DNA from: Verrucomicrobiota bacterium JB022
Lineage (GTDB): Bacteria > Verrucomicrobiota > Verrucomicrobiia > Opitutales > Oceanipulchritudinaceae
DNA length: 64,000 nt
Direction: 5' to 3'
Assembly: GCA_030673845.1 (NCBI GenBank)
Contig: JAUTCQ010000003.1
Span: 186,001-250,000, forward strand
Of the stretch, positions 33,385 through 42,810 are shown one piece after another. A program made the translations under genes and the position numbers. Position 1 is the stretch's first letter, and each line of letters begins with the position of its first letter. The notes below the pieces were generated by a model. It did no database searches. It had not been told where the DNA came from and saw only the letters and a list, made by a program, of their open reading frames with translations.

Positions 33385-35982
33385 GTGGGGAGGGGGCAGA
33401 GGGATGCGTTCGGCACGTCTCTCGACCATTGGGCAGAATCGGGCTTGCGCCAATCTACCGTTGAGACGTTAATCAAGGGCGTTTTTACCCAGGTGATCGA
33501 CGCGCAAACCAACCCAAACCTCCTGCCTTGGTCGGCGTGCGGCGAAGTGGCCGCCGCGCCGGGGCTGTATCGCCCGTTGCTGGCGGGCCTGGAGCAGTTT
33601 ACGCCCCGCACACTGCGTATGCGGCAGACGGAGCTGGACGCCGCCACGTCGGAGCTGGAGGCCTACGCCGCGCTCCACCTCGATGAGGGCGAATCGGTGC
33701 CCGCGCTGCATGGGCGGCTCGACTTGATGCCGCGCCTGATCGGCCGGGCCGAGTGGGAGCGGCTGGAGCGGGGCATCGTCCAGCGCCTGCAAGCTTTTCG
33801 CCTCTTCACGCAAGATTTGCTGGGGCCGCAGCGCTTCCTGCAGGACCGCGTGCTCTCGGTCGACGCAATCTGGAGCGACCCTGCCTTCCGCGTCGAATGG
33901 CTGGGCCTGCCGCTGCCGCACAACGGCCCGCTGACCCTTTCCGCCATCGACTTGCTGCCCACCGGCAACGGCAACTGGGCGGTGTGCGATCACTGGTTTT
34001 CGCGCCCCATCGGCCTCGGGGCGATCTTGCAACACCGGCGGCTGTTGACTCAGGCGGTGCCGGAGCTGTTCGATACGGTGCGGGTGGCTTCGGTCCAGCC
34101 ATTTGCCGACCTCCTGAGCGAGACGCTGGCGGGGCTGGCGGAAGCCACTCCAGGGCGCGAGGCGGGCGTCATCCTGCTGGGCGAGGGCAATCACCCGGTG
34201 ATGCAATACGAAGACAGCTTTCTGGCTCGCCACCTTGGCCTCCCGCTTGTCCAGCCGGGCGACCTGTTGGTGCGCGACGGCGAGGTGTTTTGGCGCACCG
34301 TGCAGGGCCTCAAGCCCGTGCAGGTGATCTGGCGGCGCCTGCAGAGCGGCTCGATCGACCCCGTCGCGCTCGGGACGGATGTGGCGGCGGGCCGGGGCGT
34401 CGCGGGCCTGCTCCATGCGGTGCGCCAAGGCTCGGTGCAGATTGTCAATGCGCCCGGCGCGGGGTCTTCGGAAAGCCGTGCCCTTTTGCGCTACGCCTCG
34501 CGGCTGGTGCGTTATTATCTGCAGGAAGACCCGCTGCTGGAGACGGTCGAGTCGTTCAACCTTTCCGACCCCGACCAGGCGCTGCAGGTGCTCGACGACC
34601 CGGACGCGTGGCTGATCCAGCCCTTGCATGATCGCGTGCGCCCATTGGAATGGCCCGAAGGCGGGCCGCACTCCGAGGAGGTGCGCCAGTGGATCGCCGA
34701 AATGGGGCGCTCGCTCGTGGCCCAACGCCGCCCGCAAATGCCCTCGCTGCCCTGCTTCGACGGGCGCGACTGGAACGCCCGCCACCTTGCGCTGCGCGTT
34801 TTTGCCCTTTGGACTCCCAACGGCCCGCAGCTCTTGCCCGGCGGCCTCTCGTGGGAACCTGATGGCTACAAGAACCCGGGCCGCCCCGTCGTGAAAGATA
34901 CTTGGGTCGAAGCGCCGCCCGAAGGCCTCTTCCCGTGGCGCGACGAAGGGATCGACGTGAGCACGCCCATTTTCAACGCCCTGGGCAGCCGCCCGGCGGA
35001 GGCGATGTATTGGATCGGGCGTTACCTGGAGCGCTCGGAGAATACCGCCCGGATGGTGCGCACGCTTTACGAGATCCCGGTAGGGGAGCGCGGCCTTACC
35101 GCCAACAAGGCCGAATCGCCCGAGTTGTTGCGCCTCATCGCCCGCCTGGTCAGCCTCCCGGCCGACCTCGACCAGGAGGTGCTGCTCTCGAATCTGTTGA
35201 TCGACCTGCAATCGCCGCCCTCGGTCAGTAGCTGCCTGCTGGCCGCCCAAGGCAGCGCGCGCGGCATCCGCGAGCGGCTCAGCCCGGAGTTCTGGCGCGC
35301 CCTCACGGCCCAAGTGGCCATGCTGGATCGCTTCCAGGACCGCAAGCGCCTCACGCCCAAGGTAGCGGGCGACATCTGCTCCAGCGTGGTGGCCGGCATC
35401 AGCCGCGTTTTCGGCACCGCCCGGCGCACGCTCGTCCACGATGTGTCGTGGCACTTCTTCAGTTTTGGCGCGCTGCTGGAGCGCACGATCACCAACTCCC
35501 TCCTACTGGAGACGATCCTGCTGCCTTGGCTCGACGGTTCGCGCGCCGACCAAAGCCACGATCGTTCGGAACTGGTGGTGCTGCTGCGCCTGACCAGCTC
35601 GCTCGACGCCTACCACCGCGAAAACCGGGTCCGCGCTTTACCCCGCCGCGTTTCCCGCCTGCTCTGGCAGAGCGAAGTGCTGCCCCACGCCGTCGCCTAC
35701 GGCCTGCGCGAGATGTTTACGGACCTAGAGGCGATCCAGCGCACTTCGCTCCACGCCCCCGTGCTCTCGGAGAGCCTGCGCTCGCTGCAGGCGGAGGTGG
35801 CCGCGCTCGAATGGGGCCGCGGTGCCGGTCAGGGCGTCGAAGAAGTGCCCGTGCCCCCCGAGACGCTCCAGCGCCTGCTCGGCCTGCGTCCGCAGATCGA
35901 GGCCCTGCACCAGCAGTTGGAAGACCGCTACTTCAGTCACCAGGCCCCCATGGCCGCCTACCACCCCCGCTATGTGGTTTGA
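33385..35982 (+). CDS. Circularly permuted ATP-grasp (degenerate) / alpha-E fusion protein
   Basis: 865 residues from a GTG start (exact start uncertain). Residues about 45-510 align by eye with the circularly permuted ATP-grasp protein at 38137: GEGNHPVMQYEDSFLARHLG matches [18 protein letters not shown], and VQVIWRRLQSGSIDP matches [15 protein letters not shown]. At the EDNARCPSG position it has CDHWFSRPIG (about 201-210), and the [10 protein letters not shown] stretch is missing, so the ATP-grasp half is probably inactive. From about 530 an alpha-E (DUF403) domain begins (PAEAMYWIGRYLERSENTAR). The stop overlaps the transglutaminase start by 11 bases. Confidence 0.9.
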   Translation: MGRGQRDAFGTSLDHWAESGLRQSTVETLIKGVFTQVIDAQTNPNLLPWSACGEVAAAPGLYRPLLAGLEQFTPRTLRMRQTELDAATSELEAYAALHLDEGESVPALHGRLDLMPRLIGRAEWERLERGIVQRLQAFRLFTQDLLGPQRFLQDRVLSVDAIWSDPAFRVEWLGLPLPHNGPLTLSAIDLLPTGNGNWAVCDHWFSRPIGLGAILQHRRLLTQAVPELFDTVRVASVQPFADLLSETLAGLAEATPGREAGVILLGEGNHPVMQYEDSFLARHLGLPLVQPGDLLVRDGEVFWRTVQGLKPVQVIWRRLQSGSIDPVALGTDVAAGRGVAGLLHAVRQGSVQIVNAPGAGSSESRALLRYASRLVRYYLQEDPLLETVESFNLSDPDQALQVLDDPDAWLIQPLHDRVRPLEWPEGGPHSEEVRQWIAEMGRSLVAQRRPQMPSLPCFDGRDWNARHLALRVFALWTPNGPQLLPGGLSWEPDGYKNPGRPVVKDTWVEAPPEGLFPWRDEGIDVSTPIFNALGSRPAEAMYWIGRYLERSENTARMVRTLYEIPVGERGLTANKAESPELLRLIARLVSLPADLDQEVLLSNLLIDLQSPPSVSSCLLAAQGSARGIRERLSPEFWRALTAQVAMLDRFQDRKRLTPKVAGDICSSVVAGISRVFGTARRTLVHDVSWHFFSFGALLERTITNSLLLETILLPWLDGSRADQSHDRSELVVLLRLTSSLDAYHRENRVRALPRRVSRLLWQSEVLPHAVAYGLREMFTDLEAIQRTSLHAPVLSESLRSLQAEVAALEWGRGAGQGVEEVPVPPETLQRLLGLRPQIEALHQQLEDRYFSHQAPMAAYHPRYVV

Positions 35983-36847
35983 AGTCACCCACCGCACCAC
36001 CTACCGCTACTCGACTCCCGCCTTTGAGTCGGTGGCAGAGCTGCGCATGGCCCCGCAGAGCAACCCGCACCAGACGGTCGAAGACTTCAGCCTGCAGGTG
36101 GAGCCCTCTGCCCCCGTGCGCCATTACTTCGACTACTTCGGCAACCGGGTCGACTACTTTTCGCTGCCCTTTCGCCATCCGGAGCTGCAGATCGTCGCCC
36201 GCACGCAGCTCAGCACCCTGCCGCCGCCTGAGCTAGGGGTGGTGCAAGAGGTCACGGTCGACGAGGCCCGCCAGATCCAGCGCAGCCAGTGGACGGAGTT
36301 CTTCCCGTATCTGCAGCGCAGCGCCTTCGTGCCCACCGCTCTGGTGGCCGAGTTTGGGGTGCCCAACTTTTTCGCGCCCGGTCGCCCGTTGTCGGAGGCG
36401 GCCTGGGAAGCCTGCGAATGGGTCTTCGAGAGCCTCTCTTACGTGCCCGGCAGCACTGTCATCAGCACGCCTCTGCGCGAGGTGTTCGAGAAGCGTATGG
36501 GCGTTTGTCAGGACTACGCGCACTTGCTGCTCGCCATCTGCCGCTACCACCGCATCCCCTGCCGTTACGTCAGCGGTTTCATCGAAGCGTTCGACCCTTC
36601 CATTGCAGGCGACGAGCCTTGGCGCGGGGCCGTGGCAACGCACGCTTGGATCGAAGTGGCGCTGCCCGGGGGCATCTGGTGGGGCCTCGACCCGACCAAC
36701 CGTCAAGTCGTGGGCGAGCGCCACGTAATCACGGCGGTGGGCCGCGACTACGCCGACGTCTCCCCCATGCGCGGCACCTTCAACGGCGCCCCGCACCACC
36801 AGTTGTTCGTGGACGTCGAAGTCAAGCGCGAGCCGACGACGGTGTAA
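35972..36847 (+). CDS. Transglutaminase-like cysteine protease family protein
   Basis: 291 residues with an N-terminal beta domain (MWFEVTHRTTYRYSTPAFES) and a transglutaminase core. The catalytic triad reads Cys179 in RMGVCQDYAHL, His224 in ATHAWIEV and Asp240 in GLDPTNRQ. This is the family that accompanies circularly permuted ATP-grasp and alpha-E genes in many bacteria, where it is predicted to act as a peptidase or amide-forming partner. It is translationally coupled to the upstream fusion gene. A repeat cluster with a RAYT gene begins 31 bases after its stop. Confidence 0.92.
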   Translation: MWFEVTHRTTYRYSTPAFESVAELRMAPQSNPHQTVEDFSLQVEPSAPVRHYFDYFGNRVDYFSLPFRHPELQIVARTQLSTLPPPELGVVQEVTVDEARQIQRSQWTEFFPYLQRSAFVPTALVAEFGVPNFFAPGRPLSEAAWEACEWVFESLSYVPGSTVISTPLREVFEKRMGVCQDYAHLLLAICRYHRIPCRYVSGFIEAFDPSIAGDEPWRGAVATHAWIEVALPGGIWWGLDPTNRQVVGERHVITAVGRDYADVSPMRGTFNGAPHHQLFVDVEVKREPTTV

Positions 36848-36878
36848 GGAGGGGCTTTGTTCCCGCGCCGTCTCTGTG

Positions 36879-37235
36879 GCATCCTGCGGGTGCTGGGTGG
36901 TTTCCATGGTGTGACCGGAAGTCGTCGCTGATCGCTCCGACATCGCGGCTAATCGCTGGCATCCTGCGGATGCTTTATACTGCCTTGCGTCTGGGGAGGA
37001 TGCCAGCCACTAACCGCGATGCCGCCGCAGACGATTTTCGGTAATCGTGGGTATCATGAATCACGCCAGCAAACATCTTAATTCGCTAGACTGCCGCATA
37101 TCTCCGGTTGATAACCAGATTGGGCTTAAGCGCTCATGTATGCACCCTTAAGGGTGCAAGCAGCTAGCCGGATGTCGGAGCGTTAGCGACGACTTCCGGT
37201 AGCTTTCACAAACAAAACGGCACCCTTTGGGTGCC
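36879..37235. repeat. REP-like palindromic repeats upstream of the RAYT gene (locus 3)
   Basis: One unit in forward orientation (36879-36973: GCATCCTGCGGGTGC, GTGACCGGAAGTCGTCGCTG, GCGGCTAATCGC, GCATCC-TGC-GGATGC). Then a degenerate inverted half (about 36997-37046), and a full inverted unit (37141-37235: TGCACCCTTAAGGGTGCA, GCTAGCCGGATGTCGGAGCG, GACGACTTCCGG, GGCACCC-TTT-GGGTGCC). The last hairpin ends nine bases before the RAYT start codon. Confidence 0.88.
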
Positions 37236-37243
37236 AGCAACGG

Positions 37244-37708
37244 ATGAGATCCACCTACCACAGCCTGTATTACCATCTCGTGTTTAGTACCAAATACCGT
37301 CGCCCCAGTATTCGACCGGAATGGCGTGCACGGCTTCATGAATATTTGGGTGGCACCGCCAAAGGTTTGGGTGAAGCCCCACTTGGTGTTGGCGGCACCG
37401 AAGACCATGTGCACCTGTTGTTGGGCCTGCGGACGACTTCAGCTCCGGCCCGCTTTGTGCAAGAGTTGAAGAAGGCGTCGACGCGCTGGATGCAGGAAAA
37501 GCATGATCCTACCTTTGCCTGGCAGCAGGGCTACGCGATTTTCTCGGTCAGTGTGACACATTTATCGGCTGTGCAGACCTATATTTCCGATCAAGAGGCG
37601 CACCACCGTGAGGTGGGGTTCGAGGAGGAGTTTCAAAAATTGCTTCTGAAGCATGGTCTGGAGTATGAGCCGCCTTATCCAGAACGAGGCGACAGTCTGG
37701 CATCCTGA
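37244..37708 (+). mobile_element. REP-associated tyrosine transposase (RAYT, IS200-like TnpA_REP)
   Basis: 154 residues, normal length for the family. It has the HUH pair (His55, His57 in GTEDHVHLLLGL), the conserved FAWQQGYAIFSVSVT segment, and the catalytic Tyr113 in QTYISDQEAHHRE. It should cut and rejoin single-stranded DNA at palindromic repeats, as IS200/IS605 TnpA does, mobilising REP elements. Full repeat units lie on both sides. Its last codons (GCA TCC TGA) are part of the downstream repeat hairpin, so the element supplies its stop. It splits the ATP-grasp/alpha-E/transglutaminase locus. Confidence 0.93.
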
Positions 37709-37936
37709 CGGATGCTGGGTGGTTTCGTAGCCTTACCGGAAGTCGTCGCTGATCGCTCCGACATCGCGGCTAATCGCTGGCATCCTGCGGGTGCGGGAAT
37801 GCTCTGGCCGCTTCCGGGAGTGTATGGCTCTCGGGGCTGTCTTCAATTCCCTTAAGGATGCCAGCGATTAGCCGCGCTGTCGCCGTAAGCGACTTCCGGT
37901 TGCCCCCGTTAACAAGAACCGCACCCTTTGTGTGCC
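37699..37936. repeat. REP-like palindromic repeats downstream of the RAYT gene (locus 4)
   Basis: The left unit (37699-37794) runs GGCATCC-TGAC-GGATGC, CTTACCGGAAGTCGTCGCTG, CCGACATCGCGGCTAATCGC, GCATCC-TGC-GGGTGC. The right unit (about 37849-37936) is inverted: AAGGATGCCAGCGATTAGCC, GCGCTGTCGCC, GACTTCCGG, then GCACCC-TTTG-TGTGCC. Together with locus 3 it brackets the RAYT gene. The remaining 200 bases before 38137 hold only the ribosome-binding region of the next gene. Confidence 0.88.
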
Positions 37937-38136
37937 AGCAATAGCTGGCTCGATAGCTCCTGTGTTTCGGGCGGCTTCCGGCTCGCGATTGCCGCCGGCG
38001 CGGGTGCCACCGACATCCGCCCGCCCTTCGTTCCCTCATCTTTGCCGTGAGGCGACGGTTGACCTGCTGACTTTTTTCGGGCATATTGCGCGCAACCCCA
38101 CAAGGCGGCACTCCGGGTGCTTAAATAAGGAGCAGG

Positions 38137-39621
38137 ATGGACTTTACGCGTTATTCGGTCGACCAATTTTTCGACGAGATGTTTGCAGGCGGCGACGAGC
38201 CGCGCGCTCACTACCGGCGCCTGTTCGAGGCGTTGAAGAACCTGAGCGAGGAGGAGTATCAGGCCAAGCAAAAGGCCGTGGATCACGCCTTTCTGCGGCA
38301 GGGCATCACCTTCACGGTGTATCATGACCAGGAGGGGACGGAGCGGATTTTCCCGTTCGACCTCATCCCCCGGATCATCCCGGCCCGGGAGTGGGCCTAC
38401 CTCGAAGAAGGCCTCATTCAGCGGGTCACCGCCCTCAACCTCTTCCTCGAAGACCTTTACCACGATCAGAAGATCCTGAAGGATGGCATCATCCCGCGTC
38501 ATGTGGTGGACAGTGCTGAGCATTTTCGACCAGAGATGAAGGGGGTGAAGGTGCCGCAGGGGATTTACGTCCACATTTGCGGCTCCGACCTCATCCGTGG
38601 GGCCGACGGCGGCTGGTATGTGCTCGAAGACAACGCGCGCTGCCCCTCGGGCGTCAGCTACATGCTCGAAAACCGTCAGGCGATCAAGCGTGCGTTCCCT
38701 CGCTTTTTCCCGCGCGCCGGCGTGGCCCCGGTCGCCAATTACGGTGACGAGCTGCTGAAGGTGCTGCGCCACATCGCGCCCAACAACAACCCAGACCCGA
38801 CGGTCGTCATTCTCACGCCGGGGCCGTATAACAGCGCGTATTTCGAGCACTGCTTCCTGGCCCGCCAGATGGGCATCGAGATCGTCGAAGGGCGCGACCT
38901 TATCGTGCAGGACGACCGCGTATACATGCGCACCACCCGCGGCCTCCAGCGCGTGCACGTGATCTACCGCCGCCTCAACGACGACTTCCTCGACCCCTGC
39001 GTCTTCCGCCGCGACTCCATGCTGGGCGTGCCCGGCATCATGCGCGCCTACCAGGCCGGTAACGTCGCCCTCGCCAACGCCGTCGGCACCGGGGCCTGCG
39101 ACGACAAGGTGATGTATTACTACGTCCCCCGGATGATCAAATATTACCTCGACCAGGATCCCATCCTCCCCAACGTCGAGACTTACCTCGCCGGGGAAGC
39201 CAAGGACCGCCAGTACATCCTCGACAACCTCGACAAGCTCGTGGTCAAGAGCGCCAACGAAGCGGGCGGCTACGGCATGTTGATGGGCCCCAAGGCCACG
39301 AAAGAAGAGATCGAGGAGTTTCGCCTCAAGATCATCGACAACCCCCGTAATTTCGTCGCTCAGCCCATGATTTCGCTCAGCCGCGTGCCCACGTGGTCGA
39401 AAGAGCACGGGGTGGCCGGTCGCCACGTCGACCTGCGCCCGTTCATCCTCTATGGCGACAAGCCTCGCATCGTGCCCGGTGGCCTCACCCGCGTCGCGCT
39501 GCGCCCCGGCAGCATGGTCGTCAACTCCTCGCAGGGTGGGGGCTCCAAAGACACCTGGGTGCTCCGTGAAGACGACGCCCCCGCCGAAGAAGGCTCCGCC
39601 GCCCCCAGCCAATCCATTTAA
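38137..39621 (+). CDS. Circularly permuted ATP-grasp type 2 protein
   Basis: 494 residues, matching the DUF404/DUF407 circularly permuted ATP-grasp family. Catalytic regions are intact: [19 protein letters not shown] (about 160-177), [36 protein letters not shown], and [12 protein letters not shown] before [19 protein letters not shown]. These enzymes are predicted amidoligases that join amino acids or peptides using ATP. The SD (AAGGAGCAGG) sits well before the ATG. It is followed after 12 bases by an alpha-E gene, its usual partner. Confidence 0.93.
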   Translation: MDFTRYSVDQFFDEMFAGGDEPRAHYRRLFEALKNLSEEEYQAKQKAVDHAFLRQGITFTVYHDQEGTERIFPFDLIPRIIPAREWAYLEEGLIQRVTALNLFLEDLYHDQKILKDGIIPRHVVDSAEHFRPEMKGVKVPQGIYVHICGSDLIRGADGGWYVLEDNARCPSGVSYMLENRQAIKRAFPRFFPRAGVAPVANYGDELLKVLRHIAPNNNPDPTVVILTPGPYNSAYFEHCFLARQMGIEIVEGRDLIVQDDRVYMRTTRGLQRVHVIYRRLNDDFLDPCVFRRDSMLGVPGIMRAYQAGNVALANAVGTGACDDKVMYYYVPRMIKYYLDQDPILPNVETYLAGEAKDRQYILDNLDKLVVKSANEAGGYGMLMGPKATKEEIEEFRLKIIDNPRNFVAQPMISLSRVPTWSKEHGVAGRHVDLRPFILYGDKPRIVPGGLTRVALRPGSMVVNSSQGGGSKDTWVLREDDAPAEEGSAAPSQSI

Positions 39622-39633
39622 GCCGCTTTACCC

Positions 39634-40689
39634 ATGCTTTCCCGAGTCGCCGACTGCCTTTACTGGATCGGACGCTACATCGAACGCGTCGAAAACACTG
39701 CCCGCCTGCTCGAAGTGAATCTCCAGCTGATGCTGGACTTCGATTCCAACGACGAGGGCGCCGAAACCAACTGGCAAGCCGTCCTGCAGACGACCCTCTG
39801 CGTGAAGTCGTTTTACGAGGAACACCAGACGGCCAACAACCAGACGGTGACGGACTTCCTCACCTTCAACCGGCAAAACCATACCTCCATCATCAGCAGC
39901 ATCCATGCGGCCCGCGAAAACGCCCGCATGATCCGCGACCAGATCACGGAGGAGATGTGGGAGGCCATCAACGAGCTTTACCACTTCGTGCGCGAGTCCA
40001 ACGCGGAAGCCGTGTGGCATGACGACGTGTATACGTTCTTCCGCCGCATCAAGGGCTACGTCTACCGCATGCAAGGGCTCACCCACAGCACCTATGTGCG
40101 CAAGGAGGGCTACAAGTTCATGCAAATCGGCCAGTTCCTGGAGCGCGCCGACCAGACGACCCGCATCCTCGACCTCAAGACCTACCTCCCGCTGCCCGAG
40201 ACGCAAAGCGTGGGCGGGGTGGCCGACGGGGCGGGCTGGGTCGCCGTGCTGAAGTCCAGCAGCGCCCTCGATGCCTACCTGCACGTCTACCCGGCCGACG
40301 TCCAGGGCAGCCAGGTGGCCGAATTTCTCATTCTCTCACCCGACTTCCCGCGTAGCCTGCGCTTCTGCCTGCGCCAGATCGACCAGCACCTGCGCGCGCT
40401 CAGCGGCACGGGCGAAGGCTTCTTCTCCAACCCGGTGGAAAAGGCAGTGGGCCGCCTGCGGGCCGAAGTCGCCTACACCACCCGCGAAGAAATCGACGAG
40501 GAGGGCCTGCACCACTTCGTCGACCGCGTCCAGCGCACGCTCAACGAGATCAACAACGAGATCTTCGAGACTTACTTCGCTCTCCCGGCCTTCGATCTGG
40601 AGAAAGAAATCGCGCGCTTCCTGCCCGAGACCCGCCCGATGCAAAGCCAGTCCCAAACGCAAGGCACCCAGTCCCAAAAGCAGGGGTAG
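39634..40689 (+). CDS. Alpha-E domain protein (DUF403)
   Basis: 351 residues, all-helical, opening MLSRVADCLYWIGRYIERVE, the alpha-E signature. The conserved WIGRYIER and HDDVYTFFRRIKGYVY, then QFLERADQTTRILDLK segments are present. Alpha-E proteins are found with ATP-grasp amidoligases and transglutaminases, where they are thought to be helper or enzyme subunits in a peptide-synthesis or peptide-tagging pathway. The Gln/Ser-rich tail is not conserved-looking. It forms a probable operon with the ATP-grasp gene. Confidence 0.93.
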   Translation: MLSRVADCLYWIGRYIERVENTARLLEVNLQLMLDFDSNDEGAETNWQAVLQTTLCVKSFYEEHQTANNQTVTDFLTFNRQNHTSIISSIHAARENARMIRDQITEEMWEAINELYHFVRESNAEAVWHDDVYTFFRRIKGYVYRMQGLTHSTYVRKEGYKFMQIGQFLERADQTTRILDLKTYLPLPETQSVGGVADGAGWVAVLKSSSALDAYLHVYPADVQGSQVAEFLILSPDFPRSLRFCLRQIDQHLRALSGTGEGFFSNPVEKAVGRLRAEVAYTTREEIDEEGLHHFVDRVQRTLNEINNEIFETYFALPAFDLEKEIARFLPETRPMQSQSQTQGTQSQKQG

Positions 40690-40782
40690 GGGAGCGAGCA
40701 GATTCACGCAGAGCCGCGAGCCCTGGCGAAGGCTGGCGGTACGCCTTGGTCGATAAGCTCGTCCACCAGAGGCCAGAGTGTC

Positions 40783-42675
40783 TTATTCCTCTTCAGGCTC
40801 CTCAACTTCTTCCGTCGCCTCTGGCGATTTCACACGGCGCAGTAGCTGCCACTCGCCTTCCTGCGCCATCACTTCGAAGGCGGGCGGGTTGGCTTCTTGG
40901 ACGCGGAGCTTGTTGCCATTGGGGTTGCCGATCTCACGCAGGCGATAGGTGTCGTCGAGCGACAGGCCTTCGGGCAGCTCGTTGGTGTTCACAATCCCGT
41001 GCATCCAGAGCAAGGCGAGGTCGTGCTGGCGCCCCACCTTTACCATGGGCAGCGTCTGGTGCCAGGTGATCTGGTAGCCGTTGAACGTGATTTCGTAGCC
41101 CAAGTGCACGGTTTCCTTGCCCTCGGCCTCCAATTCATCGGCCAGCCGGGCCAGCAACACTTCGATCGAACGCTCCGGGGGGATCGATTGGTTGAAGAAA
41201 ACCGCTATGTGGATGCGCCCGTAGACGTTGTTCGCGCCCAAGGCCAGCAAGCCCAGCACCGGCAACAAGGCGACATGCCGCCAGCGCTTGCCCTCCAGCT
41301 GGCGGGCCAGCCACCACCACGGTAGCACGAGCAAAACGGCCTGCGCGGGCCAGAGGAAGTATAGGCGGCGGTAATTGGCGGAGGCGCTCTCGGCCGAGCT
41401 GGCGAGCACCACCATCAACAAGGCGAGGCCGGCCCCCGTGGTCCACAGCAGGTAAAGCCAGGCCCGGTCGCGTGGGCGCTCGCGCTTCAACGTACGCCGC
41501 GTCTCCACCAGCGGGGCCAGCAACACACCCGTCAGAAAGGCGGCGAAGAGCACCCACACTACCCACGGGTTGCCAAAAGGCTGGAAGTTGGCCACCAGCG
41601 GTGTTTCGAGCACCACCGCAGGGTCAAACAACTTGCTGGCCGGTTGCCCGCTCTCCGTCCCGGGCGGAGGGACTACGGTCTTCAGCTCGGGCCGGAACTG
41701 TTCGGGCGCAGGCTGCCATTCGCCGTCCATATACAAGGTGCCATCTTCGGCCATAAAAAACCAGGCCCCCGTCTCCGGCCACATATGCCAGTATCCAAGC
41801 CGGCCCTCGTAATCCTTGCGCATCGTCTGCCCCCACACGGTGCCCCAGGTCTGCGAGCCGAACCACCGGCCCGCATCCTCGTCGGGGTTGGGTTCGGTGC
41901 CGGGCACCAGCTTCACGTCGTCGCGGGTCAAGACCGGTGCGGCCTCGAACTGGACGCCCGGCAAGGCTTCCCGCCCGATCATCGAGACGAGGTCGGCATA
42001 GCCGCGCGGGTGTTCCCAAGCCAGGAAAGGCGACCACACCGCCAGCCCCAGCACGGTGCCGACCAAGGCTGGCTTCCATGGTAGTGCACGCCACCCCACC
42101 ACCCATGCCACGCCAAAAAGCACGGCAGTCGGTAAAAACTCCAGCATCCAGAAGCAGCCGACAAAGTAGATCAGCACGGCTGCGCCAAAGGCCCAACGCT
42201 TGCCTCCCCGCGCCCAGGCGTCGAGCGCCCACAGCAGCAGCACCATAAAGAGCGGGTGCGCGCGCGGCCACAGGTTGAAGCCGAAAAACCAGCCCGTGGG
42301 CAGCAGCAAAAAGAGCGTCGCCACCAGCGCGGCCCAGCCGAGGCCCAACGGCTTGCGCAGCCATAGCACCAGGCAGACCGCCGTCGCCAGCATCATCAAG
42401 GTGCCGCCCCAACGCTCGGCCTCGCCCAGGTGGTGGGGGGCAAACAGCCCGCCCAGCGCCAGCCCGTAGGCCACCCCCGGCGGATTGACCGACATCAGGC
42501 TGTTGACCCCGCCGTGGATGGGCACTCGCCCGTGGCGCAGCAGCTCATAGGCGTTCTGGCCCTCCATGTTCAAGTCCGACGTGATCAGCGGGCTGACCGG
42601 GGCCCCCACGTTGCCGAGGAAATACAGGACCATGCCGACAAAAAGCACGAGCAGAAGGAATAAACGGCGGAGCAT
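40783..42675 (-). CDS. Large polytopic membrane protein, GT-C glycosyltransferase-like
   Basis: 630 residues from the ATG giving MLRRLFLLLVLFVGMVLYFL. Nine or more membrane segments are separated by one large loop (about 230-360, rich in Trp, Pro, Glu). The first loop after helix 1 has SDLNMEGQNAYELLRHGRVP and VNPPGVAYG, a GT-C-like arrangement. A soluble C-terminal domain of about 120 residues ends in an acidic tail. The frame is open much farther upstream (to 44100) but that part is the antisense of the dehydrogenase gene. The function is unproven; GT-C is a fold-level guess. Confidence 0.65.
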   Translation of the reverse strand: MLRRLFLLLVLFVGMVLYFLGNVGAPVSPLITSDLNMEGQNAYELLRHGRVPIHGGVNSLMSVNPPGVAYGLALGGLFAPHHLGEAERWGGTLMMLATAVCLVLWLRKPLGLGWAALVATLFLLLPTGWFFGFNLWPRAHPLFMVLLLWALDAWARGGKRWAFGAAVLIYFVGCFWMLEFLPTAVLFGVAWVVGWRALPWKPALVGTVLGLAVWSPFLAWEHPRGYADLVSMIGREALPGVQFEAAPVLTRDDVKLVPGTEPNPDEDAGRWFGSQTWGTVWGQTMRKDYEGRLGYWHMWPETGAWFFMAEDGTLYMDGEWQPAPEQFRPELKTVVPPPGTESGQPASKLFDPAVVLETPLVANFQPFGNPWVVWVLFAAFLTGVLLAPLVETRRTLKRERPRDRAWLYLLWTTGAGLALLMVVLASSAESASANYRRLYFLWPAQAVLLVLPWWWLARQLEGKRWRHVALLPVLGLLALGANNVYGRIHIAVFFNQSIPPERSIEVLLARLADELEAEGKETVHLGYEITFNGYQITWHQTLPMVKVGRQHDLALLWMHGIVNTNELPEGLSLDDTYRLREIGNPNGNKLRVQEANPPAFEVMAQEGEWQLLRRVKSPEATEEVEEPEEE

Positions 42676-42810
42676 CGGGATCAGAAGGAAACCACGGTTG
42701 GCGCGATAGGCCAGCGCGTTTTGCAGCAGAAGACAAGCCAGCACTCCGCTTGAGCCGCGCCCGTAGTCGGGGTATGCTGCCCCTGAGTTCCGCCCTTCAG
42801 ACTTCTCACC

